Positions 1 through 13,536 of a stretch of 64,000 bases of DNA are shown piece after piece. The notes beneath the pieces were generated by a model, which searched no databases, was not told the DNA's origin, and was given only the letters and a program-made list of their open reading frames with translations. Source of the DNA: Botryotinia globosa (lineage: Eukaryota; Ascomycota; Leotiomycetes; Helotiales; Sclerotiniaceae). The stretch is taken from positions 372,001 through 436,000 of the forward strand of contig RCSZ01000015.1 in the NCBI GenBank assembly GCA_014898425.1, given 5' to 3'. The number at the start of each line of letters is the position of its first letter. The first letter of the stretch is position 1. The translations under genes and the position numbers were made by a program.

Positions 1-3000
1 AGTACGTGAAAACTATAAAACCTTTAGTCTATGAGCTTGGCCTTGTGTGGAGCTTGTGCATCTAAAAGGTTTTCAAGCAAGCCGGGAGTTTAGAAGCTAG
101 ACGATTTTCTAAGGTTGATGGTCCACTAGGCAGAATGTATGATTAGAGCGCAGAATGGTCGGGGTGCAGAAACATTGGGGCTTAGGTTCATTGGAAGGCT
201 GCATCTCGTTCACACGACGATTGGAGTACAAAAACCTTACTAATGCAAACCTTAAAGAAAGTTCACGCACAGACGCAGGTACAAGCATTGGCCAACTGCA
301 AATGGCTATAGCTTCCAGATTTGGTAGATGAACCTGTTGATCATGGTATGACTACTGTACATTGAGACAATGATAGGCTGGAGTATGCGACAGAAATTCC
401 ATAACTAGCTCACGCGGTTATGGCGGATGGCATGGCTCGTGACATAATGAGTACAACCGAAGCTTGGAAGGTTCACATTTTGTCCCTAGCTCTGGACACA
501 ATATATACCTTCAGCTCCATTGATACTAGTAGCTTGTTATGGAACGGTTATCGAAGGATGATACGGAGTGCATTCGCTTACAAGTGGTGATAGAGTTCAT
601 GTATACGATACGCAAATACAATCCTTAAAACTTTGGACCTCAAAAGCCAAGATTTCATGGAGAAGGATACGATAAATAATGCATGGGAGACGGAGAATGC
701 ACTAATGCAACGTCGATCGATCTGAATCTGTAGATTGAATGAAAGACATTATGATGTACAAGGACAGTAACAGTTTTTATAGTAATGCTTTGTCGTTTAG
801 TTCATTAATTCTAAAGCTGTAGGACTTCCTATTGGATCATGTACGAAGTTGTTTGTGAGTGGAGGATATGATCCAGGATAACAATGATAGATGGAGGTCG
901 AAGAGCGAAGAGTCAAGAATTATGGATAAAGAAAGGCTAATCCGAGGTTGCAATGATGATCTAAGCCTTTCACAATATATTATACAAGCCGTCTAACTAG
1001 ACATGTATAGCACGAGGTAATTATACACGAACAGATCTTCTACATGATATCCTCAATAAGTTCCCTTCAGGCTGCTAGTTTTGCGATGAGTATTATGAGA
1101 AGATAAGCAACGGGTGGCGCATTTTAAACAACTTTTGACATATAGACCATGTGATGCTGTAAGCACTATCTACTAGAATACTGTGTGGTGTAAGGCTGAA
1201 TCATCTGCATTTGGGTACCTGAGGTTTGAGTTCAACGTTGGAATTATGTTTTGTTTTTATGATGTGTTTTTATGAGGATTATGCATTGAGTGGAGGAGCA
1301 TGATATCAAAGGTATGGCAGATGAGTATCTACCGCTCTACAGCTCGCACTAAAGGGAATGAAATGGGGATGACAGGAGAACAAGAGGACTTAAGAGACTG
1401 CAAGGTACTCCCTCATTCTCCTTGTAACATACGCGTCCAATGAAATAGATCAATTGTATTCCCGACAATTATCCTGATACTGAAAATCTGGACTATCACA
1501 ATCGATCACTCGAACAATAAGCTGAATGAACAATTATCCTCTAGTGAGCGAATTGCATGTTCACATCACATTTTTCATAGTAGGAAGGCTCAAGGACGGA
1601 TCTGAGTACCGACCCCCTAGACTTTTCATGATATGTGTCCGCTTTTGAGATGGCATTGAACTACCAAGCTTATGATAATCCGGTATATGATAGACAGCAT
1701 AAAGTCTCACACTAGTACCCTTTGTTCTTAGTGCTGAAAATCAGTGATCTACGTCGATCTAGTGAGGGCCATGAAGCTTGGGTACTTAGAGTCTTTGTGG
1801 AGTCATAAGTGTGTATCTGTTCGCGAATCATGAATAATTAGTGTTGATAGCCCTATACTCATAGGATTCAACCTCATATCATCACCATGTTTCGAATATT
1901 GTCCGATGATTGTAGACTACTTCAAATATAGCGGCATTGATTTCTTCAGATGATCATCCTCAAACTCTAGCTAACGGGAATAAAGAGACAGCCAGTAAGA
2001 AATGGGCGAACAGAAACTACTTTCGTGCACTTCAGACGGAGTGGAGACCATTCAAAGTATAAAACTTTGACATCATACCAAGATAACTATCCAAAATCTA
2101 GGTGCGCTCATTAGCAAACAGTCAAACCTAAGAAATCAGGAGTGAAAATGCCGGACAAGACCGAGAGCTAATGCGAAATAAGTTTGGGAGCGTACGAATT
2201 CTGTTGATCTGCTGTCAACTCGGTCTTTGGTCTTTGACAGATGAAGAATCTTAGCGGAGATCTTTCTGTATGTCGAGTTCTGACATCTCCATTGGACTGG
2301 AGGGATTTATTTGTGGTACATAGCACAAGATCAAGGGGCAAGTTGTCACCAAGATTTGTTCTCTCGTGTGGATATCCACGTTCAAGATGATCCATCACTG
2401 TGTCGCTATGATATACACAACCGATACATTCTACGCGGCAATTGAAAGCATCGTGCTGGAGCTGGTGAGAAGGCGATATATGATCGACTCTCTGTCTATC
2501 ATGTGAAAATTGTGTGACGAAAGAGTGGTTTCAATCTGAACACATGGTCTTCAAGAACTGGCGCACTTGCCATCGAACGGTAATGTAACGGCAACGTGCC
2601 GGTAATGTACCGTTTATGCACTATCATGTGTCTAAGCATTGCTTTTTCAATACAACGTAACGGTGAGGAAACCCCAGCGAGCCCAGGATGGGCAATGCAC
2701 CATGAATACGGTCAAAGCCATGTATCACGTGCTAGACACGAGGACCAGAACAGATCATGTTTCTCAATTGAACAGAAAACAAGGAGAATCCCTCCGGTGG
2801 GTATGCTAGAAGTGAAACAGACGTGCAACAAGACAAATAGTAAACGAAAGAAGGCCGAGTATACGAAGAATATATCACGTGGACAATAACAAAACCATAC
2901 CATGAGGGGTAAAGATCAGATGGAAACTAAAAAGATGGAAAATAGAGATTGACAGTACGAAATTTTACGTTGAAATCTCTACCAATTGATTGAGGGCTAT

Positions 3001-3724
3001 CAATGTAACGTTTCGCTCTATTAGATGCTGATCATCAACTTGATGTTCTAGACTAGACTTGAGAGGAATGAAGAATTCTTGAGATTCGTAAAAACACATA
3101 TTATACCGTCCGCATTGTCCTTGGTGGGATGAAGAAATGATATTCAAGTATCAAGAATCTTACAACGTGACTCAAGCCAATCTTTCTTCCAAATAAACCA
3201 CTTCTCCCATGGTGAGATACGATTTCTGGCATTGCGAAACCCCCAAGTCCAATTTCTTACCTTCCATTCGCGCTTCTAACTCTAGAAACATAATATTGCG
3301 TACTCCCGCTTCAAATTTTGATCTACTGTCTATTTTGAGAGGGCCGACATGAACTGCGCAGTAGATATGCAAGCACAGGCATGAGATTCGTCATCCTCAA
3401 GCTCATTCGGACACGTAAGATACGTTTTGCATGCGATTCAGCCTGTGCCGTGATGTGTGAGGGGTTGAGACGGGATGACGGAAGATTACGACGGGAGAAT
3501 TGAGAAACAAATAGTTTTCAAACACGGATGTCATTTGTTTCAGCGAAAAGAGATGAGATGAAGACATTCTGACGATTTGATGTTGTCGTCGTGTTTGAAG
3601 TTTTTCGAACCAAGAGGCTCGGGACAAGAGAAGGTCAAGGACAATGGAAGACAAGACAAGAGATCTAAATTTCACATGTGGCGTAAATGGCAATATCCAT
3701 GTTGATACTATTTTTAGACATGAA

Positions 3725-3965
3725 TACATTAATAGAAGAATATATAAATACATAAATATATAAATACATAAATATATAAATATATAAATACATAAATACA
3801 TAAATATATAAATAGATAAATAGATAAATAGATAATAGATAATAGATAAATAGATAAATAGATAAATAGATAATAGATAAATAGATAAATAGATAAATAG
3901 ATAAATAGATCAAATATATAAATAGATAAATAGATAAATAGATAACATAGATATAGATATATAAA
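3725..3965. repeat. AT-rich simple repeat (ATAAATAC / ATAGATAA)
   Basis: About 240 bp made of interleaved 4- and 8-bp units: first ATAAATAC and ATAAATAT, then ATAGATAA. It gives several long but meaningless minus-strand frames rich in Tyr, Ile, Leu and Phe. Degenerate microsatellite with two unit types. Confidence 0.85.
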
Positions 3966-5130
3966 TGATAACATATATATCCCTCTCTTCGCTCCCTCTC
4001 TCCCGAGCTCCTCGCTACTCTAACCCGCTCCCCTCTAAATCGCTATCCTAATCCTCTATCTTATCCTCTCTACCTACATAATCACTCCTACCTCCCAATC
4101 TAAATTATTAAATATCAAAAGATCTCAATATATAAATATATCAATAGATAAATATATAACACAAATAAAGATATAAATTACATATCTAATAAATATATCA
4201 ATACATAATGCGAGGGTCTGAGGTATATAGGACATAGTGGGTATTGATTGAATAATTATCTCGGCTTATTACTAGTATTCTAAATCAATTTAGTCATTTT
4301 CCTGTAACAATAGCCGAGATATACCTCATGGATGATATTCGATGTATTCGGAGATCAATGGAAAGGGGAAAGGTCGTTTGTTTCGGAAAGGTCTAGATGG
4401 GTGATGAATACTAGATATACTCTCTCTACGATATAGTCGCAATATAACCATAGATACACCAGATATCATATATGAGAACATGTTCCGTAACCTTAGCAAT
4501 CGCGTAGAAGGAAATGTGAATATATTTCCTCTTGACCGTTTACTCCTCTCTACTTTGTTTGCTTTGTACATGTCTCTACTCACACCAGCGGAATTCTTCC
4601 ATCTTTCTCCATCTTCCATCCCCTTGCCATACCTCCCACTCCAGAGTCCAAACGCGTTCAAGCCGTTTGAGTGGAGAATATTGACCACCTAGGTAGTTTT
4701 GGTTCTCGTTCGCGTTCTCGTTCCTGTTCTCGTTCTCGTTCCTGTTCTAGTGCCTCGAACCTTGGGACATCTAAATCCTCTACCATCGAGTAACATAATT
4801 CTTTCACCAGTACCACTGTCTCCATCTCCTTTCGTTTCTTGAGAAGACAACTGGAACTTCACAATCACCCTCATTACGATTTAAATTCATCGAAAGAGGT
4901 ACTCTGTACCCATTTCACTCGTTATTACTTTAATCCTTGAAGGTTTAAGCTTCTTATCTGAAATATAATCCCAATCCCCCCCCCATATTACGCTTTATGC
5001 CATCGCGCATCCATCTTGAAGGAACAACAAACAGGGCGATACGGCATCTTGGCTAAAGATTAGAGAAAGGGGAAAAGGAAAGGAGGAGGAGGAGGCAGTT
5101 GTGATCAACATACCTTTCTATCCATCAATA

Positions 5131-5170
5131 GAAGAAGAAGAAGAAGAAGAAGAAGAAGAAGAAGAAGAAG
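5131..5170 (+). repeat. (GAA)13 microsatellite
   Basis: A perfect GAA trinucleotide run of 13 units lying about 205 bp upstream of the TM9 gene start codon, so within its promoter or 5' leader. Confidence 0.9.
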
Positions 5171-5374
5171 CAAACTCTAATAACAAACACGCGATCGTTG
5201 CATTGTTTCATCGATAAGAAGATTATCTTCAATTCAATCTCGACAACTCCGTTTGGTGCGATCGGAACTTACGGACTTCCCTTCCAACCTGGCCAACCTG
5301 GGGGAAATTCGATTTCTCATCGAGCGACTTATTACACCTTTTCATAATTTATCGGACACGATAACATCATTAAT

Positions 5375-7619
5375 ATGGCCATGAGGATAGGAAGTTGGTT
5401 ACTATTCTTTCTAGCAATTTCAATCACGGATGCTTTCTACATCCCAGGTACGTCTGCCGCTTTCTGCCATATCCATCTCATCTCATCGCCTTCTCTGCTA
5501 GATGTTAAACTCCGGGCAATAATCTAACTGTTCTCCCATTCATATAGGTTGGTCGATTAAAAGTTATAAAGACAACGAAGCAATCCCTTTGCTAGTCAAT
5601 AAGGTTTACTCCGACAATACACAATTACAATATGCCTACTACGATCTGCCATTCGTCTGTCCTCCAACCGGTGTGCGTCATGCCGGATCTTCTCTGCTCA
5701 GCGGCCAAAGTATCTCGTTGAATCTCGGCGAAGTCTTACGAGGGGACAGAATCACACAATCCGATATCGAGTTGGTAATGGGGAAGGATCAAGAATGTAA
5801 TTTTCTCTGTTCCAAAACAGTCAACCGGAGAGATCTGAAACGTGCGAAAGAATTGGTTAAGGATGGTTATGTTGTGGAATGGATTGTGGATAATCTACCC
5901 GGAGCAACGAGTTTTGTGACAGTGGACAAAAGTAAGAAATATTACGCCGCTGGATTCAAATTGGGTTATAAGGATTTTTCTCAAACTGGCAAAGCGAGAT
6001 ATTTCATCAACAATCATCTTACAATCGTTCTCCGATATCGAAAAGCTCCAGGAAAGGATGGAGAAAAAGGTGGAAAGGTTATTGTTGGATTCGAAGTTTA
6101 TACCAAAAGTGTTGGAGCTGATAAGAGGGTGGAGTCGGGATGTCCTGCGGATTTGAATGATGTCGATACACCATTTGAATTATATCTCGCCCCGAACCAT
6201 ACCGATTCTTCATCAGCCCTCGCATACCCACTTTCATCATATCATCCACCGGAAAGGGAAATAGATTTAGATGATGGAGCTACAATGGAGATCCCATACA
6301 CCTACTCTGTCTATTTCCGTGAAGATGAAAAGGTCGAATGGAGAAATCGATGGGACCTATACTTCGTCAACCAAGAGGAAGGATCAAGAATTCATTGGTT
6401 GGCTATCGTCAATTCTTTGATTATTTCAGGTCTTCTCAGTGGCATTGTTGCTATGATCTTAGCCAGAACTGTTCGAGGAGATATTAAAGCATATACAAAG
6501 GATGTCTCGGGAGAAGATGGAAAATCAAAGCCAAAAAGAAGATCTAGACCTGGTAGTGGAGCAAGATCACCTAAAACTGGGGAAAAAACTGGATTTGGTC
6601 TATTAGAGCAGATTGATACCGAGAATGATGCCGATGTTTCTTCCGATGATGAGCAACTGGAAGATATTACTGGGTGGAAATTACTTCATGGAGATGTTTT
6701 CCGTCCACCTCCTTATGGATATCTTCTAGCACCTTTGATCGGATCTGGAATGCAACTCGTTTTCATGGCCTTTGGATTACTTTCTCTAAGTAGTCTAGGT
6801 ATACTGAATCCTAGTTTCCGTGGTGGATTCATCAGTGTCGGAATCGGTCTTTTCATCTTCGCAGGAGTTTTCTCTGGTTACTTCAGCGCACGTGTTTACA
6901 AAACATTTGGAGGTCTCAATTGGCGCAGAAATACCTTGATCACAGCCATTCTCTTCCCTGGTCTTCTCTTTTCTCTAGTCTTCATTCTCAATTTATTCGT
7001 CTGGGCCCAAGCATCTAGTACCGCCCTTCCATTCGGTACCCTCATCGCTCTAATATTCTTATGGCTTTGCATCCAACTTCCTCTTGTCTATGCCGGCTCT
7101 TACTACGGTTACACACGTTCCGGTGCATGGGAATCCCCAACAAAAACGGCTATTATCCCTCGTCAAGTACCAATTCAACCGTGGTATATTCGTTCCACCT
7201 CTTCAATCCTCCTGGCTGGCCTTATTCCTTTCGCAGTGATCTTCATAGAACTTCTCTTCGTCTTTCAATCACTTTGGCAAGATAAAAGTGGGTATTACTA
7301 CGTATTCGGGTTTCTCTCTCTCATAACTCTTCTTCTCATGATCACAATTGCGGAAGTCACAATCGTTACCATTTACATTAAACTTTGTGCTGAAGATTAC
7401 AATTGGTGGTGGCATTCTTTCCTTGTTGGAGGTGGATCAGCAGTTTGGGTTATGGCATATTGTGTGTGGTTCTACATGAGAAGGTTGCATATTGAGGGAT
7501 TTGTTAGTGGAATGTTGTTTTTTAGTTATTGCGGAGTCGTGGCTATTACTTATGGCTTGGCAACGGGAACCGTGGGATTTTTGACCAGTTTTTGGTTTGT
7601 GAGAAGGGTTTATGGGTAA
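5375..7619 (+). CDS. Transmembrane 9 superfamily (EMP70/TMN) protein
   Basis: Two exons, 5375-5447 and 5548-7619, joined over a 100-bp GTACGT..ATAG intron, give about 714 aa, the usual length for the family. Exon 1 supplies the signal peptide (LLFFLAISITDA) and the join restores the conserved mature start FYIPGWSIKSYKDNEAIPL, which decides the start codon. A large lumenal N-terminal domain (to about residue 305) is followed by a first membrane segment near 310-330, an acidic and basic cytosolic loop, and then eight hydrophobic segments from about 405 to the end, the nine-span TM9 pattern. The family sits in Golgi/endosomal membranes and helps sort membrane cargo; that role is family knowledge. 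The frame stops at VRRVYG without the short tail ending in the KxD/E COPI signal usual in the family. A GTAAGT donor lies at 7616, so the true last exon may be further on. Confidence 0.93.
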
Positions 7620-10600
7620 GTTATTAATCATTTTGTTTTATCTTCTGTCTTTGGCCTTGTTCGGGTACTTAAGTGGTGGCCCTTTGAAGGAAAGTGAGGG
7701 GAATGGATGACGACGTTCGCTTGTGTCAGTGTTGAGGTTGATATACAAGTACGAAGCTAATGATATGACAGTGCGATTAAAGCAGATTAATAACACAAAT
7801 AACTACGAACGAATAAACGAGTGGATGTATAACTTCTAATTCCGATACCATTATTTCGTTTCTCGGCGTTTCGGTTTGGATGGAATAGGATTAAGGTTGG
7901 GAATAGGAATTACAACAGGAGTACAGTTTATGTGAGAAATAGGAGCGTGAGTAGAGTAAGTGAGGCAACAGAAGGAAGGAAGGAAACTACGTAAGTAGAA
8001 GAGAAGACAGGACCTCAGGTGAGGAGGAGAGGGGGGGTGGAGGTTGAAGCTAAAGGGGGGATCAAGTACATGTACATATACATGTGTATGTACAAGAAAT
8101 AGCGAAGAATAAAATAATTAATTTGATACAAATTCTATTGATGTATTGGTGGATCGATGGATGTATATATGTATGTAGATTTGGATACGTTGTAGAATGC
8201 GTATCAAATCAGATATCTTGGAAGTTGTTACAATCAATCATTCAATAGATTTGAAACCATGAAATGAAGAGTTTCGATATCACACCATGGAAGAACGAAT
8301 TTGTTAGAAATTTCGAAAGTTGGGAAGGGGCCCGTCAATTCATACATCTAGTGATGTGTCGGTGGCGGAGTGGGGTTGGAGAAGATGGATATGATGATTT
8401 TGGAATCGTATATAGTTGGTGAGATTTCTCACTCGGGGGTTGCGTGATATAGGGATCAAGGTATTTCAACTCCTGTGGATAATTTGTTCGGTAGTAGAGC
8501 AGAGTCTTTAGATGATTTCGATAGACAGTGGGAATCCATGGATGGCTTTGGAGATTTTGTGATTTGATTCTTGATGCAGGGACTTGCGTTTTTCTGTTTC
8601 CCGGGGCGGGAGAAAGGGGAGAGTGGGCTGTGGGCATGGGGTTGGAAATGTTTGAGTTGTCGTTGGATTGTGGATAGTTGTTGTCGCGGATTTCGGTGTC
8701 AAATTTGTTGTTGATAATTTAATTTGTGGCTGAGAATATTTACATATTCAGCTTTTGTAGATTTACGGTACTCGAGGGATTTATGAATGAGCTTGCTTTC
8801 GCGATTCTGAGAGTGCGGAAGACTGGTAGATGGTTCGAAAGCAATGTTCATGGTTGACCTGGGTTGTGTACCTCTGCGTTGCAAGATTTCTATTCTGATT
8901 CAAGATGTTGGATTGGGAGATTATATACAGAGAGATGGGGAAAAGTTGAAGTCCTGGCGGTTTTTGGTTTTGATTAGTGCAATATAGTAGAAGGGGTGAA
9001 AATATGGGGGTATGGTGGATGGAGTTGAGTGGGACATGTGATATAGGAATGGGGGTGAATATTAGAGAGGATAACCAAACTACTGAAGATCTCTAGGTGC
9101 TGTCTGATTCTAGCTAGATTTTGACATCACGGATGGCTATTTAAGGTCACCCAGAAGCTCCTTTCAATATCATGCAGAGAGACGCCGAACGCAACGGGTC
9201 AAATTCTCTTTGATATCTTTCAGGCTCATTGAATATGATATGATCTGAGATTGAAACTTGATTGTGAATCATACTCAAATCTATCACGATACTCCTGATA
9301 GAGCTGTTTTCGTTGTCAATTCCTTCTCGTCTGAGCCCTCATCCTTACTCGCTGCCATCAAGTTCTTTTCTCATCCATCATTGTTGCATTATAAATCATT
9401 TCAAACTGCCAGGAATAAGTGATACTCCATCTCGAAACTTTCGTGATCTCAAGTTACTCGTGGAGAAGCTTCGAGGAATCCTGAGGTCAACGTTGAAACC
9501 ATTAGTCGAGAAACTTATCTGCTTCTAGTGGCTTATGGCTAGAGACTGAGGCTTTCCGGAGAGTCTTATATAGAAGCATAGCTAAGGAGATGAAGTGCAG
9601 TGAATTCAGATCGCCTCGAAACAAGACAGAATGGATAGCATCATCATTTATTACGCCGGAACTCTATGATATGTATTCACTAAGTATAGACCTGAAAACT
9701 GTATATCTCATTTGTGTCCTTGAGTATCTACATTACAGTCTATGAAAGAGAAAGCTATGTCTAAAACAACCACCATGTACTAGATTAAGTCATGCATCTT
9801 GAAAACGCCAATCCCTCAACAAACAGAGGAAAGAAACAGCAGAGCTTGGAAAGCAGCGAAGTTGGTTTCTATCCAGATATGAGAATTAGATTTCTCGGAT
9901 GAAGAAGAGATGGAAAGCCACTTGACTTCATGTGCTTGACTGCCGAAATGATATGGCTGTTTACTTATTATCCCGAGGTCACTGATGTATCTATCATTTT
10001 TGACAAATACTCACCGGCCACTAGTGACAATGTAAAAACACATTAAACGACAAATCGCGCTCTGGAAGAGCATCAAATTATACGCTCGATAGGTCATGAG
10101 ATTCAACCTCGTCGAGCGAGAAATGTGAGGTGTTTACTGCAGAGTTGTTGAAAGTCCTTAATATGACTGATCAAGACTCCAGTCCCTGTTGATGAATCCC
10201 GCGTGCATAGTTTCTTTGACCAGAAAGATAACGGACAGTTGCGAAAGTTTAAATACAGAGACGCTGAATTTTTAGCAGTTGGAAGAGTTACCATCTGATA
10301 CATAGGTACCTCCAGATGAGAACCAATTCGGAGGGAACTACTTCCATGTTGGCCTGCCGAGATCCACCAACCACATCACAGCTCCATCTTCACATCGAAT
10401 ATGAATACCCCCTCTCCCCAGCGAGTATTTCAAGCCTCTATCTCCACTCCTATCCCACTCCCTGTATATTTATATCTTCAACCTTTAGAGCTTCAAGTAC
10501 TAAACGTATCGCATAAGATCGACATGGAAATTTTCATGTATATCCATCTTCATCCCCCATTTCAACTGAACCCTTTCGAGGGAAGAGAAAAGGAACAGCG

Positions 10601-10940
10601 AAGAGTTCTACACCCTTACATCTTTCCGCCTCCAAAATCATCGACAACAAATCTTAGGAAGCGATAATGAAACTATTTCCCTAATCAAATTTCAAAGACA
10701 CAACCACCATAGCGACCGCGAAAAAGCATTTGCAATATCACTTCACTTCACTTCACTTCACTTCACTTCAAACCCACCATCTTAATTCCCATCTCCCATC
10801 TCCTCCAACCACACAACCAATACTCCACTCAATCCCTCCTATTATTCTTGATTCCATACATACCTACCCTTCTGTGGAAATCCATAATACGTCCACTAAA
10901 TCACTTATCAATATCTTACTAAATAAGAGATATATTGATG
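7620..10940. other. Intergenic region, no gene supported
   Basis: Ordinary composition. Open frames are short, low in conserved features and overlap on both strands. The first few hundred bases are the 3' flank of the TM9 gene and may hold its last small exon. A CACTT pentamer run lies at about 10738-10770. A pyrimidine-rich C/T/A stretch at 10.3-10.9 kb gives meaningless Pro/Ser/His-rich frames. Confidence 0.5.
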
Positions 10941-11841
10941 ACTAATATATATGATATGATTTCATATTATATTATTATATTATTATATAGTTATTTCATT
11001 ATATCTCTTATCAAATTAATTTATAATGGAATATAATGGAATGAAACCAAATGAAAGTATATAAAAGAATGATTAAATTTGATTGATTATACTTTCTTTT
11101 TATTGAATAAAATAATTCCATAAGATTCGATTCGATTTAAATCGATCTTATTTCTAAGCATAGAATATACTAGAATTCATTATAAACTATATAAAACTAG
11201 GATATTCTTCAAAGAAAACCTAGAAAAAGCAAGCAATTTCATCTCAACTCAGTATAGCTCTTATAAATTAACTTCAATTCAACTCTTATTATATATTCGA
11301 TTTATCCCTAATGCCTAAATTGACTAGATCTTCCACTATTATTATAATAGTAATTATTCTTATTATTATAATAGTCAACCTCCAATACCTTCATAAACAC
11401 ATCATCAAGTGTAAGCTTTCCTCATCTATTTACACCTCGAATGAGGAAACTAAACATCTAGTAAATAAATGAAATCTACAATACTTCATATAGATTTTTC
11501 CAATCTTAAATTTATTAATTAATCTTTTAATATAGTTTATTATAAAAGGAACACAATTGAAAAGAAAAGAATATTCATATCAAAAGTAATGGTTAATAAA
11601 AATCTGAAAATAAATTATAAATAAATTAATTAATATAATTAATAGGTTTTTTGAATAATTAGAATGATAATAATAATATCATTAAAACTCGAGCGTAGCG
11701 AGGATTAGGGGCTTGGGGGCTGGCCCCATATATATTATATTAATATAATTAGAATTAGAATTAGAATTGTATTATATTTTTTATTGTAATAGTACTAGCC
11801 GTCGGGGAAATAGAATTCGAAGTCTACGAATTTGTAGGGTA
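10941..11841. other. AT-rich decayed repeat DNA left of long-TIR element
   Basis: AT-rich sequence without open frames. Near 11690-11725 a short GC-rich island with GGGGCTTGGGGGCTGGCCCC sits in the AT-rich background, and at 11795-11815 a CTAGCCGTCGGGGAAA segment recurs in slightly mutated form near 54190. These look like fragments of an interspersed repeat that has been mutated by RIP. Confidence 0.6.
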
Positions 11842-13536
11842 AGTCGAATACCCTACTTTCGGACCACCCCTCTTTCGGGCCACCCTTTTACACCAAAAAT
11901 CACCTTTTTAATCTATTAATATCTCTATCAATTTTCAATATAATTCAATAAAAATTTAAATTTATATAATCTAAGCTATTCAAAGTTTATATTAGAATTT
12001 TTAGATTTTTACGATTTTTCTAAATCGATTTCTAAAGCTTTAAAATATCGATTTTCAATTTACATATAAATCACATACAAATTTAAAATTTTATAAAATC
12101 TATAATAACTTCCAAAGAAAAATAGCTAAAAATAAAATTACAGAATTTTACTATAAACTTATAAAATATTTAATTTAAAAAATCTTGAAAAAATAAAAAA
12201 TTCCTTATAAATAAATATTTAAAAAAGTATCTTGAAAGTTACAAAGATTATTTATACTATTTTCAATTTACTATATATTATATCTTTATATTTATTTATC
12301 TTTTAAAAAAAATTAATTTCTATATAAATTTAAATTTACAATCTTCAAAAGATATACCAGGGGCCTGCGAGCCCCCGGACCCCTTGTTTTTTGAGAAAGT
12401 ATTACATAATTATATTTATTATTATAAAAATCTAAAAAAGAAATTTTATTGAAAGCTTGCAGGCGAAGTCGGTTTACCTCATTATATTACTTTTTTTCAT
12501 TTTTATTTATATTTTTATTTAAATTTAGATTTAGATTTAGATTTAGATTTACATTTTAGTGGATCACATCACTTCAGATCATCAATTATACCACTGAACC
12601 ACGAAAACTATAATATGAAAATAATTTTTATTAATTTTAGGCTTATTATATTCAATATAATCCTCTTTTCATTGATTATATAAGCTTTAACTATATCTAT
12701 ACTAATTAAACTTCAATCCTTTGAAAAACCCTTAGTTTTGAAGCTAGCAATATAAAAAATATATCATTTGAAAACCCTTAGTTTCTTATATATAGTTATC
12801 ACTTTTCTTTTTTTTCATTCAATTCATATTAGCTTGAATAAACTAATTTAAATAATTTTATTGAAAAAGCTTAGAATTTTATATTATAAATTTATACTAC
12901 TTCAATTTCAATCCTTTATAAAACCCTTAGTTTTGGAACTAGCATTATAAAAATTATATTATTTGAAAGCCCTTAGTTTCTTCTATATAATTAGCACTTT
13001 TCTTTTTTTTTCATTCAATTCATATTAATTTAAATAAGCTAATTTAAATAATTTCGTTAAAAAAGTAAGGAGTTACACTATGGCTACAATGTCAAGAAAA
13101 TCGAGCCAATTAGATCGCTTGAATTAAGCCAATCAAATCACTTGAATCGGATCTTATTAAGCGAGGTTCTCTTTTTTCGTATTTATATACCTTCAGCCCT
13201 TACAAACAGCAAGATTATTAAGGAGATAAATCTTCAATAATATTTTTTCAATAATTTTTATTAAGAAGTTATTAAAGATTATATAAAAGTTTGAAATTTA
13301 TATATGATTTTTATACAAATTTAAAAATCGATATTTTGAAACTCTAAATCTCAATCGAGAAAAATCCTAAAATTCTAAAAATTCTAATATAAACTTAGAA
13401 TAGCTTGAATTATATAAATATAAATTTTTATTAAATTATATTTAATATTGATAGAGATATTAATAAGCCAAAAAGTGATTTTCGGTGTAAAAGGGTGGCC
13501 CAAAAAAGGGGTGGCCCGAAAGTAGAGTGGTCGATT
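11842..13536. mobile_element. Long-TIR element A (TA target site, 1695 bp)
   Basis: Left end starts AGTCGAATACCCTACTTTCG and the right end read on the minus strand starts AATCGACCACTCTACTTTCG. The inverted similarity continues inward for roughly 290 bp on each side, including two GGCCACCC motifs and a TTTTACACC motif. A TA dinucleotide flanks each end (11840-11841 and 13537-13538), as expected for Tc1/mariner-type insertion. There is no transposase frame, so it is a non-autonomous MITE-like element. It is longer than its relatives at 37420 and 41277 because an 881-bp segment is inserted in its centre. Its right end lies only about 115 bp from the Rad4 stop codon. Confidence 0.85.
12349..13229. 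mobile_element. Repeat nested inside element A, flanked by ATCTTCAA
   Basis: Compared with the related element at 37420-38232, element A has about 881 extra bases bounded by the direct repeat ATCTTCAA at 12341-12348 and 13230-13237, a candidate 8-bp target duplication. The insert starts with a GC-rich GGGGCCTGCGAGCCCCC segment, holds an AGATTT repeat tail at about 12522-12550, an inverted-repeat segment at 12554-12607, and two tandem copies of an approximately 190-bp unit (about 12690-12875 and 12890-13070). A diverged copy of much of it lies at 54.67-55.22 kb. No coding capacity seen. Class unknown. Confidence 0.65.

Larger units (their letters stand above)
1..5374. other. Gene-free left flank
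   Basis: No reading frame here has recognisable protein features. The first 2.1 kb carries no open frame of 60 codons or more on either strand although its base composition is not extremely AT-rich, so it may be decayed sequence. Short frames on the minus strand at 2965-3147 and 3172-3372 have fairly natural amino-acid composition but no recognisable domain and no partner exon that I could join convincingly. The part from about 3.72 to 4.2 kb is simple AT-rich repeat. The last kilobase leads into the promoter and 5' leader of the TM9 gene and holds CTC/GTT-rich and (GAA)n tracts. Confidence 0.5.
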
